A stretch of 64,000 nucleotides of DNA, taken from positions 108,357 to 172,356 of the forward strand of contig NZ_JTGN01000003.1 in NCBI RefSeq assembly GCF_000797495.1, read 5' to 3'. This document shows positions 51,948 through 61,014 of the stretch, piece by piece. Source of the stretch: Robinsoniella peoriensis. Its GTDB lineage: Bacteria; Bacillota; Clostridia; Lachnospirales; Lachnospiraceae. Under the pieces are notes generated by a model, which was not told the origin of the DNA, ran no database searches, and saw only the letters and a program-made list of their open reading frames with translations. The first letter of the stretch is position 1; each line of letters begins with the position of its first letter. A program made the translations under genes and the position numbers.

Positions 51948-53468
51948 TTAATACCGCCCAAATAAGTGGGAGGTCTGACGCAGCCATTCAGAACGGCTGG
52001 AGTTCAGATCTTCCTGCAGGTAGCGGAATTCCCAGTTTCCCTCGGCAACACCTGGTGTATTCATCCTGTGACGGCTGTCAAGCTGGAGAATATCCTGTAT
52101 CGGGAAAATAGCAAATCTTGCAATTGTGCCCATGCAGAAACGTATCATATCAAGGCTTATATTTCCGCCATCGGTATTTCCGTATCTGCGGATTTTGTCC
52201 TTTAATTCTTCGGACAGACCCTGATACCAGCCGGCAGAGGTATCGTTATCATGGGTACCGGTATAACAGATGCAGTTGACAGTAGTGAAATTATGGGGAA
52301 GGTATGTACTTTCACCCATATCCTGAAATGCAAACTGTAAGATCCGCATACCCGGAAAATGAAACATATCCCGCAGCCATTCAACATCAGGTGTGATGAT
52401 CCCAAGATCTTCCGCCAGAATCGGAAGCCGATCCCCCAGTTCTTTTTGGATACATAGAAACAGGTCTTCGCAGGGACCCTTCACCCATTTGCCATTCAAG
52501 GCAGTTTCTTCCTCCGCAGGAATAGACCAGTAAGCCTCAAAGCCCCTGAAATGGTCGATACGAAGATAATCAACCATCTTCAGCTGATGTGCAATTCTGC
52601 TGATCCACCACTGATAACCATCTTTTTTGTGAACAGGCCAGTCATAGAGCGGATTGCCCCAGCGCTGTCCGGTAGCAGAAAAGTAGTCAGGAGGAACTCC
52701 GGATACTCTGGTGGGATGACCGGTACTATCCAGCTGGAACAGCCCTTTATTTGCCCAGACATCGGCGCTGTCGTATGCTGCGAAGATGGGGATATCCCCG
52801 ATAATAAAGACCTCTTTTTCATTGGCATAGGCTTTTAATTTCGCCCATTGGGAAAAGAAGATAAACTGCAGGAACTGGTGATATCGGATTTGGTCTTTTA
52901 AGCTTTTTTTCAGACTGACCCTTACTTCTGGTATGGGTGAAATTAGTTCTTCTTCCCAGTCTGCCCAGCATTCGCCTTCGTGAGTATCTTTAAGTGCCAT
53001 AAAGAGGCTGTAATCTTCCAGCCAATCTGCATTTGCCATACAGAAATCGTCATACTCTTCCAGGAGCATTTTATTGGGGGTGTGCTTAAATGCGGCATAA
53101 GCCTGCTGAAACAGTGTTTCTTTGTATTTGCGGACCTCAATGTAATCAGCTTTTCTGGGATCTTTCCATTGAGGAATCTTTTCAATATCACTTTTTTCCA
53201 ACAGTTCCATATCAGCCAGATCATCGAGACTGATCAATAACGGCTGCCCTGCAAACGCAGAAGGGCTTTGATAGGGGGAGTTCCAGAAGCCGGTAGGACC
53301 AAGTGGAAGAACCTGCCACAGGTGCTGGCTGGATTCATGGAGAAAATCGATGAAATCATAAGCGCCTTTTCCCAGGTCGCCAATGCCATAAGGGGATGGA
53401 AAGGAGGTAGGATGCACCAGAATGCCCGACAGACGGCGCATATCCTCTTCGTTACTTGTATTAACCAT
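51948..53468 (-). CDS. malQ: 4-alpha-glucanotransferase
   Basis: A 506-residue GH77 enzyme that moves maltooligosaccharide chains in maltodextrin/glycogen use. Seen: GILVHPTSFPSPYGIGDLG, LPLGPTGFWNSPYQS, GDIPIFAAYDSADVW, nucleophile Asp in YLRIDHFRGFEAYW, LAEDLGIITPDVEWL and CYTGTHDNDT. Start ATG at 53468 follows AAAGGAG; a longer open frame upstream passes through the promoter. It has its own promoter at 53505-53533. Confidence 0.95.
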   Translation of the reverse strand: MVNTSNEEDMRRLSGILVHPTSFPSPYGIGDLGKGAYDFIDFLHESSQHLWQVLPLGPTGFWNSPYQSPSAFAGQPLLISLDDLADMELLEKSDIEKIPQWKDPRKADYIEVRKYKETLFQQAYAAFKHTPNKMLLEEYDDFCMANADWLEDYSLFMALKDTHEGECWADWEEELISPIPEVRVSLKKSLKDQIRYHQFLQFIFFSQWAKLKAYANEKEVFIIGDIPIFAAYDSADVWANKGLFQLDSTGHPTRVSGVPPDYFSATGQRWGNPLYDWPVHKKDGYQWWISRIAHQLKMVDYLRIDHFRGFEAYWSIPAEEETALNGKWVKGPCEDLFLCIQKELGDRLPILAEDLGIITPDVEWLRDMFHFPGMRILQFAFQDMGESTYLPHNFTTVNCICYTGTHDNDTSAGWYQGLSEELKDKIRRYGNTDGGNISLDMIRFCMGTIARFAIFPIQDILQLDSRHRMNTPGVAEGNWEFRYLQEDLNSSRSEWLRQTSHLFGRY

Positions 53469-53504
53469 AAAATTCTCCTTTACGTTATACGTACTATGCT
53501 TTTT

Positions 53505-53583
53505 ATTATACTGGACTTTTGAAAGGGATTCAAGAAGAACAGATAAATTTATACTTGAAGAATTCGCATATTTTGTATATAAT
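53505..53583. promoter_or_regulatory. Divergent promoters for malQ and the pab operon
   Basis: Leftward TTGAAT (53528-53533), 17-base spacer, TATAAT (53505-53510). Rightward TTGAAG (53555-53560), 17-base spacer, TATAAT (53578-53583). The rightward leader has about 75 bases with no clear riboswitch. Confidence 0.6.
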
Positions 53584-53664
53584 AGGGGCATCTGCAAGTT
53601 ACGGACCTTTAGACTCACTTTAGGATAACGACTTGGTTTTAAAAACGAAAGTGAGGAGAGGTCT

Positions 53665-54255
53665 ATGTTTTTGTGTATTGATAATTATGATTCTTTTGTG
53701 TACAATCTGTCCGCTTATTTTGAAGAGCTGGGTCAGGAAATTCTCGTAGTGCGAAATGATAAGGTTACGTTAGAGGAACTTTCCGGTATGAGACCGGAGG
53801 GGATCGTAATTTCGCCAGGTCCTAAAAACCCGAAATCAGCGGGGCTATCCAATGAAATTGTCCGGAAATTTAAAAATGAGATACCAATATTAGGTGTATG
53901 CCTGGGTCACCAGGTTATAGGCTATTCTTTTGGTGCGGATATAGTGAAAGGAAAACGGCCCATGCATGGAAAAGTTACCAGAATCCACCACAGTGGAAGG
54001 GGGATTTTCCGTGGAATTCCAAAAGAATATGGGGTAACCAGATATCATTCCCTTGTGATAGACAAGACTACTTTGCCGCTTGATTTTCAGGTGGATGCCT
54101 GGACAGAAGATGGGGATATTATGGCAATATCCCACAGGGAAGCCCCTGTTTTCGGTGTACAGTTTCATCCGGAAGCTGTGCTGACCGATTTCGGACATGA
54201 ACTTTTAGATAACTTTATAAATATTAGTAAAGACTGGTGGTGCAGACATGCTTAA
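53665..54255 (+). CDS. pabA: Aminodeoxychorismate/anthranilate synthase glutaminase subunit
   Basis: A 196-residue class I glutamine amidotransferase: IDNYDSFVYN, SPGPKNPKSAG, nucleophile Cys in LGVCLGHQ, and the His/Glu pair in GVQFHPEAVLT. It releases ammonia from glutamine for the partner subunit. GTGAGGAGAGG precedes the ATG. Its end overlaps pabB by eight bases. Called PabA rather than TrpG because pabB and pabC follow. Confidence 0.9.
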   Translation: MFLCIDNYDSFVYNLSAYFEELGQEILVVRNDKVTLEELSGMRPEGIVISPGPKNPKSAGLSNEIVRKFKNEIPILGVCLGHQVIGYSFGADIVKGKRPMHGKVTRIHHSGRGIFRGIPKEYGVTRYHSLVIDKTTLPLDFQVDAWTEDGDIMAISHREAPVFGVQFHPEAVLTDFGHELLDNFINISKDWWCRHA

Positions 54256-55594
54256 GAAAATTCAGAAATTACAGCCGTATATCCCGATTCAGGACATCCA
54301 TATGGTTTTTCAAAATGAAAAGGACGCCGTTTTTCTGGACTCGTCTCTGAGAAATAAGCTCGGCAGATACTCTATTATCGGTCTGTACCCCTATCTGAAG
54401 CTGGTAAAAGGGGAAACTTTTACGATCAACGGAGAACCAGGCAGTGTTTCATTTGAACAATTTATGAGAAATTATCTAAAAGAAAATAAAGAAGAAAATG
54501 TAACGGGACTTCCTATTATTTCCGGAGCAATCGGATATTTTTCTTATGATTACGGGCGCAAAAAAGAAGGGGTAAAAGCAAAAGATCCAATAGAAGCAGA
54601 TATCCCGGACTGCATTTTGAATTTCTATGATGTATTTATTATTGAGGATCATGAGAAAAAGGAAGTTTCGCTGATCGCAAATGGGAAGCTGAAAGACAGC
54701 AGCATTCGTTTGGAAGAGTTAAAGAAGTCCATTTTTAATGGTATTCGTATCGCACACCCATTGGAGGAGAGAAGAGAAATTGAGGTAATCCCTAATTTTC
54801 AAAAAGAAGATTATTTAAAAGCAATTGATGATATGATAGGATATATTATCGAAGGTGATATTTATATTGCGAATATGACCCAGCGGCTTAGCATAAAAAG
54901 CAGCAAATCTCCGTATGAAGTATTTAGTAAGTTACGGGGAAATAATCCTGCTCCATTTGGCGGATATCTGAATTATGGCGATTTTCAGGTCATCTGCGCT
55001 TCTCCGGAACGGTTTCTCCAAATGAAAAAGGGGCATGTGGAAACCAGACCGATCAAGGGGACCAGAAAAAGGGGAACTACACCTGAAGAGGATAAAATGC
55101 TGAAGGAAGAGCTGGCATCTTCGGAAAAAGATAAAAGTGAACTGCTGATGATTGTAGATTTGGAGCGGAATGATCTGAACCGGGTATGCAGGCACGGAAG
55201 TGTTCAGGTAACGGAACTTTTTACCGTAGAAGAATATGCAACGGTTTTTCATCTTGTATCTAACATCACAGGAGATCTGAAGCCTGGAATGACGGTGATG
55301 GATCTGATAGAAGCGGCATTTCCGGGAGGTTCCATCACCGGTGCCCCCAAGCTGCGTGCCATGGAGATTATTGATGAGCTGGAACATGGCAGAAGAGGAT
55401 TGTATACTGGTTCAATCGGATATCTGACGCTGGACGGAGATTGTGATTTTAATATTGTGATACGGACTGCCGTGCACAAAGACGGCATATATCATTTAGG
55501 AGTAGGCGGAGGGATCACCTACGAATCGGAACTGGAATTTGAATATGAAGAGACGCTGCAAAAGGCGAAAGCGATACTGGAAGCCTTACAGTAG
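54248..55594 (+). CDS. pabB: Aminodeoxychorismate synthase component I
   Basis: A 448-residue chorismate-using enzyme; with PabA it converts chorismate to 4-amino-4-deoxychorismate for folate. Seen: DIYIANMTQRLSI, CASPERFLQM, TRPIKGTRKRG, LMIVDLERNDLNRVC, and PGGSITGAPKLRAMEIIDEL. No tryptophan genes are adjacent and pabC is in the same operon, favouring PabB over TrpE. Confidence 0.9.
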   Translation: MLKKIQKLQPYIPIQDIHMVFQNEKDAVFLDSSLRNKLGRYSIIGLYPYLKLVKGETFTINGEPGSVSFEQFMRNYLKENKEENVTGLPIISGAIGYFSYDYGRKKEGVKAKDPIEADIPDCILNFYDVFIIEDHEKKEVSLIANGKLKDSSIRLEELKKSIFNGIRIAHPLEERREIEVIPNFQKEDYLKAIDDMIGYIIEGDIYIANMTQRLSIKSSKSPYEVFSKLRGNNPAPFGGYLNYGDFQVICASPERFLQMKKGHVETRPIKGTRKRGTTPEEDKMLKEELASSEKDKSELLMIVDLERNDLNRVCRHGSVQVTELFTVEEYATVFHLVSNITGDLKPGMTVMDLIEAAFPGGSITGAPKLRAMEIIDELEHGRRGLYTGSIGYLTLDGDCDFNIVIRTAVHKDGIYHLGVGGGITYESELEFEYEETLQKAKAILEALQ

Positions 55595-55607
55595 CGCAGA
55601 AAGGTTT

Positions 55608-56261
55608 ATGATGAATAAGAACTATATGTTATTCGATCTGGATGGAACGCTGACAGACCCGCAGGAGGGAATTACCAATTCCGTTGCCTATGCTTTGAAA
55701 CAATATGGGATCCATATAGAGGAAAAGGCAGCACTGAACAAATTCATAGGACCTCCCCTGAAGGATTCTTTTGTTGAATATTATGGGTTTTCCGATGAGC
55801 AGGCAGAGGAAGCGGTATGGAAATACAGAGAATACTTTAACGAGGACGGAATATTTGAAAATAAAGTTTATCCCGGCATACCGGAGATGCTGCAGCATTT
55901 AAAGGAACAGGGGAAAGTACTGATTGTGGCAACATCAAAACCTACCGTATATGCAAAGCGGATCCTGGAACGTTTTGAGCTGATAAAGTACTTTGAGGAT
56001 GTTCAGGGAAGTGAATTGGATGGAAGACGAACGAAAAAAGATGAAGTAATCAGTTATGCCCTGGATCAAAATCATATTTCCGACAAAAACCGGGCTGTTA
56101 TGATCGGAGACCGGGAACACGATATAATCGGCGCAAAAAAATGCGGTCTGGAAAGCATTGGTGTGCTGTTTGGGTATGGAACCCGGGAAGAACTGGAAAA
56201 AAGCGGAGCAGATAAAATTGCGGATTCCGTTCAAATGCTGGAGAAATTATTGACGGAGTAG
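55608..56261 (+). CDS. HAD-family phosphatase (phosphoglycolate phosphatase-like)
   Basis: A 217-residue HAD hydrolase: motif I LFDLDGTLTD (nucleophile Asp), cap domain of the PGP type, motif II VATSKP, Lys region and motif III MIGDREHDIIGAK. It would dephosphorylate a small metabolite. It begins 13 bases after pabB, between pabB and pabC; the folate pathway has a still loosely assigned dihydroneopterin-phosphate dephosphorylation step, so a role there is possible but unproven. Start at ATG 55608 (AGAAAGG). Confidence 0.88.
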   Translation: MMNKNYMLFDLDGTLTDPQEGITNSVAYALKQYGIHIEEKAALNKFIGPPLKDSFVEYYGFSDEQAEEAVWKYREYFNEDGIFENKVYPGIPEMLQHLKEQGKVLIVATSKPTVYAKRILERFELIKYFEDVQGSELDGRRTKKDEVISYALDQNHISDKNRAVMIGDREHDIIGAKKCGLESIGVLFGYGTREELEKSGADKIADSVQMLEKLLTE

Positions 56262-56267
56262 AAAATA

Positions 56268-56987
56268 ATGGATATCAAATTAGATGAAGGGTATTGGTTT
56301 GGCCTTGGAGTATTTGAAACAATAGCGGTAGTAAATGGCAGGGCGGTACTTCTTGAAGAACATTTAAAACGGATGGAAAAGGGAATACACTTTCTTAAGT
56401 TAAAAATGTATGTTTCCAAAGAAAAGATTGTGGAATATCTGATGGAGCATCCTATGTCACATGGAGTTCTTAAAATATCTGTATCAGATGAAAATATGAT
56501 TTTAACCCACAGACAAAATCCATATGGAGATGAACGGTTTCAAAAAGGGTTTCGGGCAAAGTTCAGCCAGGTAATCCGAAATGAGACTTCCGGGTTCACC
56601 TATCATAAAACTACGAATTATGGAGACTGCATTCTGGAGAAAAGGAAAGCATTAGAAGAAGGATATGATGAGTTTATTTTCTGCAACAGCAAAGGAGAGA
56701 TCTGTGAAGGGACTTCCAGCAATATTTTTTTTGTAAAAGATAAAGTCATATATACACCCCGATTGTCCTGCGGACTGCTTCCCGGAATTATAAGAGACTA
56801 TCTGATGCGCAGAGAAAAGATTGTTGAGACTGTGATATATCCTCATGAGATTTCCGGCTATGAGGAATGCTTTCTCACGAATTCCCTGATGGGGTTGATG
56901 TCCGTTACTTCATTAGATGGTTATACGTTTCCTCAAAGAACCATTGCAGCGCGGTGGAATCAAATATTCTGGAGGGAAATGGAATAA
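56268..56987 (+). CDS. pabC: Aminodeoxychorismate lyase (class IV aminotransferase fold)
   Basis: A 239-residue PLP enzyme that releases pyruvate from 4-amino-4-deoxychorismate to give p-aminobenzoate. Seen: FGLGVFETIAVVNGRA, the PLP lysine in YHKTTNYGD, CEGTSSNIFFV and SCGLLPGIIRD. It starts six bases after the HAD gene stop and completes the operon. The fold is shared with D-amino acid and branched-chain aminotransferases; operon context makes PabC most likely. Confidence 0.9.
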   Translation: MDIKLDEGYWFGLGVFETIAVVNGRAVLLEEHLKRMEKGIHFLKLKMYVSKEKIVEYLMEHPMSHGVLKISVSDENMILTHRQNPYGDERFQKGFRAKFSQVIRNETSGFTYHKTTNYGDCILEKRKALEEGYDEFIFCNSKGEICEGTSSNIFFVKDKVIYTPRLSCGLLPGIIRDYLMRREKIVETVIYPHEISGYEECFLTNSLMGLMSVTSLDGYTFPQRTIAARWNQIFWREME

Positions 56988-57056
56988 GATGAATGTTCCC
57001 TTGCTCATCCTGCATAAGATATTAATAATAAGGCAAGGAAAAGGATAGGAGAGTAA

Positions 57057-57476
57057 GTGAAAAAAGTAATATCCATTACCATTAGTATCTGCTTTCTGCT
57101 GACACTATGCTTGGCAGGGGGCTGCGGCACCCAGGATGACAGTGATAAGGGGAAAATAAAGGATCTGGAATTTACTGTTGTTACTCCGGAAGAGATGCCG
57201 GAAGAACTGGCACAGACAATAGAAGAGAACAAAAAAACAGAAATAAAGATGACATACCAAAGCGATAAGTACCTGTATATGATCCGCGGATACGGAGAAC
57301 AGAAAACAGGCGGTTACAGCATTCAGGTCGACAAATGCTATCTGACGAAGGACGGAATCATGGTACATACCAGTCTGATTGGCCCGTCACATGAAAAGAC
57401 CATACAGCAGGAACCATCGTTTCCATTTGTAGTAATTAAAATCCCATTTATGGAAGGATCTGTGACTTTTGAATAA
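57057..57476 (+). CDS. Lipoprotein with PrcB-like C-terminal domain
   Basis: A 139-residue protein with a lipoprotein signal: MKKVISITISIC, hydrophobic core and lipobox LAGGC (Cys about 22). The rest matches the PrcB_C fold by pattern: KYLYMIRGYGEQKTGGYSIQV, HEKTIQQEPSFPFVVIKIP. Such proteins sit on the outer face of the membrane; role unknown. GTG start with ATAGGAGAG. Its 3' terminator overlaps the translation start region of the next gene. Confidence 0.82.
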   Translation: MKKVISITISICFLLTLCLAGGCGTQDDSDKGKIKDLEFTVVTPEEMPEELAQTIEENKKTEIKMTYQSDKYLYMIRGYGEQKTGGYSIQVDKCYLTKDGIMVHTSLIGPSHEKTIQQEPSFPFVVIKIPFMEGSVTFE

Positions 57477-57505
57477 AAAGACAAAGCCTTCCACATAATT
57501 TACAC

Positions 57506-57551
57506 CCTCCCGGCATAAAATTATAAGAGATCATGCTGGGAGGGATTTTTT
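57506..57551 (+). terminator. Terminator whose 3' arm contains the sipL ribosome site
   Basis: CCCTCCCGGCAT pairs with ATGCTGGGAGGG, followed by ATTTTTTG. The GGGAGGG of the 3' arm is also the only good ribosome site for the GTG at 57552, so termination and translation control overlap. Confidence 0.75.
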
Positions 57552-59120
57552 GTGGAATTATTAAAAAAGAATATTCATATGAATCATGAAAAAAGCAGAG
57601 CATCCAGCCAGGTAACCCTGGAGGAAGACTACAACGTATCTGACAGCAAACCGGATGTGGGAAAACTGATACAAAAGAAAGCAAATATCAAATTGGATGA
57701 TATGAAGGTAAGCACGGATCATTTACTTTTAACCGGAGCACTGGAAGTTTGGGTATTGTATGTAGCAGATACACCGGACAGACAGATACATAGGCTGGAA
57801 TCTAAGATTCCGTTTGAAGAGCAGATGAATCTGGACGGTGTGGAGCCGGGAGACAATATCTGCCTGAAATGGGATGTGGAAGATATCTCTGTTTCGCTGA
57901 TCAATTCCAGAAAGCTGAGTATGAAGTCACTGCTGTCCTTTAATGCATCCGTAGAGGAACTGTACGATGCTCAGGCGGCTGTAGAGATTCACGGGCTGGG
58001 TGATATTAGTACAAAGTCCAAGAACCTGGAATTGCTGCAGTTAACTGTTCAGAAAAAAGATATTTTAAGGGTAAAGGATGAAATTGCCATTCCATCCAAT
58101 AAACCTAACATCCAGGAAATACTTTGGGAAAATGTGCAGCTCCGGGGAACTGATATCCGTGTTTTAGACGGTCAGCTGGATATTAAAGGAGAACTGTTCA
58201 TCTTTGTGCTTTACGCAGGAGATGATGAAAATGGTACAAAACAATGGCTGGAAACTGTACTTCCCTTCCAGGGGACGGTGGACTGTCCGGGCTGTGCCCA
58301 GAATATGCTTGCCAATGTGGAAGTTTCCCTTGCTTCGGCGAATCTGGAAGTAAGACCTGATTATGATGGCGAAGAGCGCCTTGTGCAGGTTGATGTGGTT
58401 CTGGATCTGGATATCCGTCTCTATGAAGAAGAAAAGGTACAGATTCTGGAAGATGTCTACACACCGGTAAAGGATTTAATCCCGGTTACGATGGAACAGG
58501 TATGTGAAAGTCTGGTAGTAAAAAACTTTTCCAAGTGCAGAGCCAGTGACCGTATGAGAATGGAAAGCAGCCAGCCAAGGATGCTTCAGATCTGCCACAG
58601 CCAGGGTGAGGTTAAGATTGATGACACCAGCGTTACAGAAAATGGAATAAAAGTAGAAGGTGCAGTATTTATAACCATTTTGTATATTACATCGGATGAT
58701 ACGCTGCCTTATGCCCTGATGGAAGGAGCTGTGCCATTCCAGCATATCATAGAAGTGCCTGAGATTGATAAGGACTGCCGATTTACGCTGCAAAGCGAGC
58801 TGGAGCAGCTGTCAACGACCATGATCGACAGTGAAGAACTGGAAGTAAAGGTCTGTGTAAATCTGAATGCAATGGTCATCCGTGTTCATAAAGAACAATG
58901 TATTATTGATGTGGAAGAGCATGACTTAGATATGAAGAAGCTCCAGGAACTGCCGGGAATTGTAGGATATATTGTTCAGGCAGATGATAATTTGTGGAGT
59001 ATAGCAAAACAATATTATACGACTCCGGAGAGGATTCGGGAGTTAAATGAAATTGAAGAAGACGAGGTTTCACCCGGTACGTGTCTGCTGGTTATGAAGG
59101 CTGTTGAGAATTTGAGCTGA
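57552..59120 (+). CDS. sipL: SipL-like spore coat morphogenetic protein (DUF3794 x3 + LysM)
   Basis: A 522-residue protein with three DUF3794/SPOCS modules (about residues 35-125, 185-285 and 330-430; e.g. WVLYVADTP, FIFVLYAGDD, ITILYITSD) and a C-terminal LysM (GYIVQADDNLWSIAKQYYTT). This is the layout of clostridial SipL, which binds SpoIVA and holds coat proteins on the forespore. It indicates a spore former. GTG start; its ribosome site lies in the terminator stem. Start is uncertain because an ATG follows nine codons later. Confidence 0.93.
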   Translation: MELLKKNIHMNHEKSRASSQVTLEEDYNVSDSKPDVGKLIQKKANIKLDDMKVSTDHLLLTGALEVWVLYVADTPDRQIHRLESKIPFEEQMNLDGVEPGDNICLKWDVEDISVSLINSRKLSMKSLLSFNASVEELYDAQAAVEIHGLGDISTKSKNLELLQLTVQKKDILRVKDEIAIPSNKPNIQEILWENVQLRGTDIRVLDGQLDIKGELFIFVLYAGDDENGTKQWLETVLPFQGTVDCPGCAQNMLANVEVSLASANLEVRPDYDGEERLVQVDVVLDLDIRLYEEEKVQILEDVYTPVKDLIPVTMEQVCESLVVKNFSKCRASDRMRMESSQPRMLQICHSQGEVKIDDTSVTENGIKVEGAVFITILYITSDDTLPYALMEGAVPFQHIIEVPEIDKDCRFTLQSELEQLSTTMIDSEELEVKVCVNLNAMVIRVHKEQCIIDVEEHDLDMKKLQELPGIVGYIVQADDNLWSIAKQYYTTPERIRELNEIEEDEVSPGTCLLVMKAVENLS

Positions 59121-59179
59121 TCTTTTGACAAAAATTGTAAACTCTCCGGAAAATTTGTTGATTTTTGAGTGATTTACCA

Positions 59180-59209
59180 TTGACTTTTGTGTATGAAATG
59201 AGATACAAT
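59180..59209 (+). promoter_or_regulatory. Promoter for ispE
   Basis: TTGACT (59180-59185), 18-base spacer, TACAAT (59204-59209), about 46 bases before the ispE start. Confidence 0.65.
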
Positions 59210-59255
59210 ATTGCTAATCAAGATGATTGTATACAAAGTGCAACGGGGGTACACG

Positions 59256-60131
59256 ATGAGAGAGATGAAATTAAAGGCTCTTGCAAAGATAAATTTGGGC
59301 CTTGATGTGGTACGAAAAAGAGAAGATGGGTACCATGAAGTACGAATGATTATGCAGACAATTCATCTGTATGACCAGATCCGGATCCATGAGCTGCAGA
59401 AACCCGGAATTAAAGTAAAGACAAATCTATATTATCTGCCGGTTAATGAAGATAATCTGGTGTATAAAGCAGCAAAACTTCTGATGGATGAATTTGGAAT
59501 CAAAAAAGGGTTGTCCATAAATTTGAAGAAATTTATTCCTGTTGCGGCAGGAATGGCGGGCGGAAGTTCTGATGCGGCGGCAGTAATGGTAGGAGTGAAC
59601 CGTTTGTTCAAGCTCGGCCTTACCAGGGAAGAACTGATGGAACGCGGGGTGAAGATAGGTGCAGATGTACCGTATTGTATCATGCGGGGGACAGCACTGG
59701 CGGAAGGAATTGGGGAAAAACTCACTATCCTGCCGCCAATGCCTGCATGTCATATACTAATTGCCAAGCCGGGCGTACATGTTTCTACGAAATTTGTTTA
59801 TACAACGCTGGATGCCGGAGAGATTACCGACCACCCGGATATAGATGGACAGATTCGGGCGCTGGAAAATGGCGATCTGAAGAAAGCGGCAGCACTTATG
59901 GGAAATGTTCTGGAAACGGTTACCGTTCCGGAATATCCGATTATTGCGGATATTAAAAATATAATGCTGGAACATGGCGCGTTAAATGCCATGATGAGTG
60001 GAAGCGGACCAACTGTTTTTGGAATCTTTGATGACAAAAAAGCAGCCAAAAAAGCTTATGATGTATTATATCAGGGGGACCTTGCAAAGCAGGTTTACCT
60101 CACAGGCATTTTTAATAATTCGGTAAAATAA
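59256..60131 (+). CDS. ispE: 4-diphosphocytidyl-2-C-methyl-D-erythritol kinase
   Basis: A 291-residue GHMP kinase of the non-mevalonate isoprenoid pathway. Seen: LKALAKINLGLDVVRKREDGYHEV, PVAAGMAGGSSDAAAVM (ATP loop), GADVPYCIMRGTALAEG and the late AMMSGSGPTVFGIF. Start at ATG 59256 with AACGGGGG; ATG 59265 is an alternative. A GntR gene follows 66 bases later, possibly on the same transcript. Confidence 0.94.
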   Translation: MREMKLKALAKINLGLDVVRKREDGYHEVRMIMQTIHLYDQIRIHELQKPGIKVKTNLYYLPVNEDNLVYKAAKLLMDEFGIKKGLSINLKKFIPVAAGMAGGSSDAAAVMVGVNRLFKLGLTREELMERGVKIGADVPYCIMRGTALAEGIGEKLTILPPMPACHILIAKPGVHVSTKFVYTTLDAGEITDHPDIDGQIRALENGDLKKAAALMGNVLETVTVPEYPIIADIKNIMLEHGALNAMMSGSGPTVFGIFDDKKAAKKAYDVLYQGDLAKQVYLTGIFNNSVK

Positions 60132-60197
60132 CCCACAATATGTAACCACAGAAGAAATGTTATGGATACACAACAGGATAGGTATGGAGGTCTACAA

Positions 60198-60872
60198 ATG
60201 AATGAAAATTTTCACATAGATATGAATGAATATCTGCCACTGCGGGACGTGGTTTTTAATACTCTGCGAAATGCAATTTTAAAAGGCGAATTAAAACCGG
60301 GAGAACGCCTGATGGAAATTCAGCTGGCTCAGCGACTGGGAGTAAGCCGTACTCCGGTGAGAGAAGCGATACGTAAACTGGAATTAGAAGGGCTGGTTCT
60401 GATGATTCCAAGAAAAGGCGCAGAAGTTGCGCAGATTACTATCCGTGATCTGGAAGACGTACTGGAAGTACGTTGTGCGCTGGAAGAACTGGCGGTCAAA
60501 GATGCTTGTGACCATATAACGGACGAGCAGCTCATAGAACTTAAGAAAGCTGCAAATGATTTTAAACGGTCCTTAGATGGCTCAGACATTATCGATTGTG
60601 TAAAAGCGGATATGCATTTTCATGAAATTATCTATGATGCAACCAACAACCGCAGGTTATTACAGATCTTAAGCAATCTTCGGGAACAGATGTACCGTTA
60701 CCGTATGGAATATCTGAAAGACCGGTCGATGCATAAGAATCTTCTGGAGGAACATGATGCAATCCGCCGGGCTCTGAAAAAGCATGATAAAGAGAAAGCA
60801 GGAAATGCAATTCATACCCATATTGAAAATCAAAAAGAATCAATTATTAATAGTCTTCGCGAAAAAGAATAA
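60198..60872 (+). CDS. GntR-family regulator with FCD domain
   Basis: A 224-residue regulator: winged-helix DNA-binding domain (about 15-80, LMEIQLAQRLGVSRTPVREA) and a helical FCD effector domain with possible metal-binding His residues (MHFHEIIYDAT, EHDAI). Usually controls uptake or breakdown of an organic acid. TGGAGG precedes ATG 60198. The target is not visible here; ispE upstream is an unlikely one. Confidence 0.9.
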   Translation: MNENFHIDMNEYLPLRDVVFNTLRNAILKGELKPGERLMEIQLAQRLGVSRTPVREAIRKLELEGLVLMIPRKGAEVAQITIRDLEDVLEVRCALEELAVKDACDHITDEQLIELKKAANDFKRSLDGSDIIDCVKADMHFHEIIYDATNNRRLLQILSNLREQMYRYRMEYLKDRSMHKNLLEEHDAIRRALKKHDKEKAGNAIHTHIENQKESIINSLREKE

Positions 60873-60900
60873 AATGTAAATAATTACATATGCTACACCT

Positions 60901-60931
60901 AAAAGGATAAGAATCTTCTTATCCTTTTTTT
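60901..60931 (+). terminator. Terminator after GntR gene
   Basis: AAAGGATAAG pairs with CTTATCCTTT around a six-base loop, followed by a T-run. Confidence 0.88.
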
Positions 60932-61014
60932 GTGGCCTGACAGCGCTTATTTTATGGCTATTTCTATGAAAACTCGCTGTATTTTATACAAAGGCCCGGA
61001 GAGGAGGCTGAAAA

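Noticed and set aside
53665-55594. Tryptophan operon (trpG/trpE)
   Set aside because: No other trp genes follow; pabC closes the operon, so p-aminobenzoate synthesis fits better.
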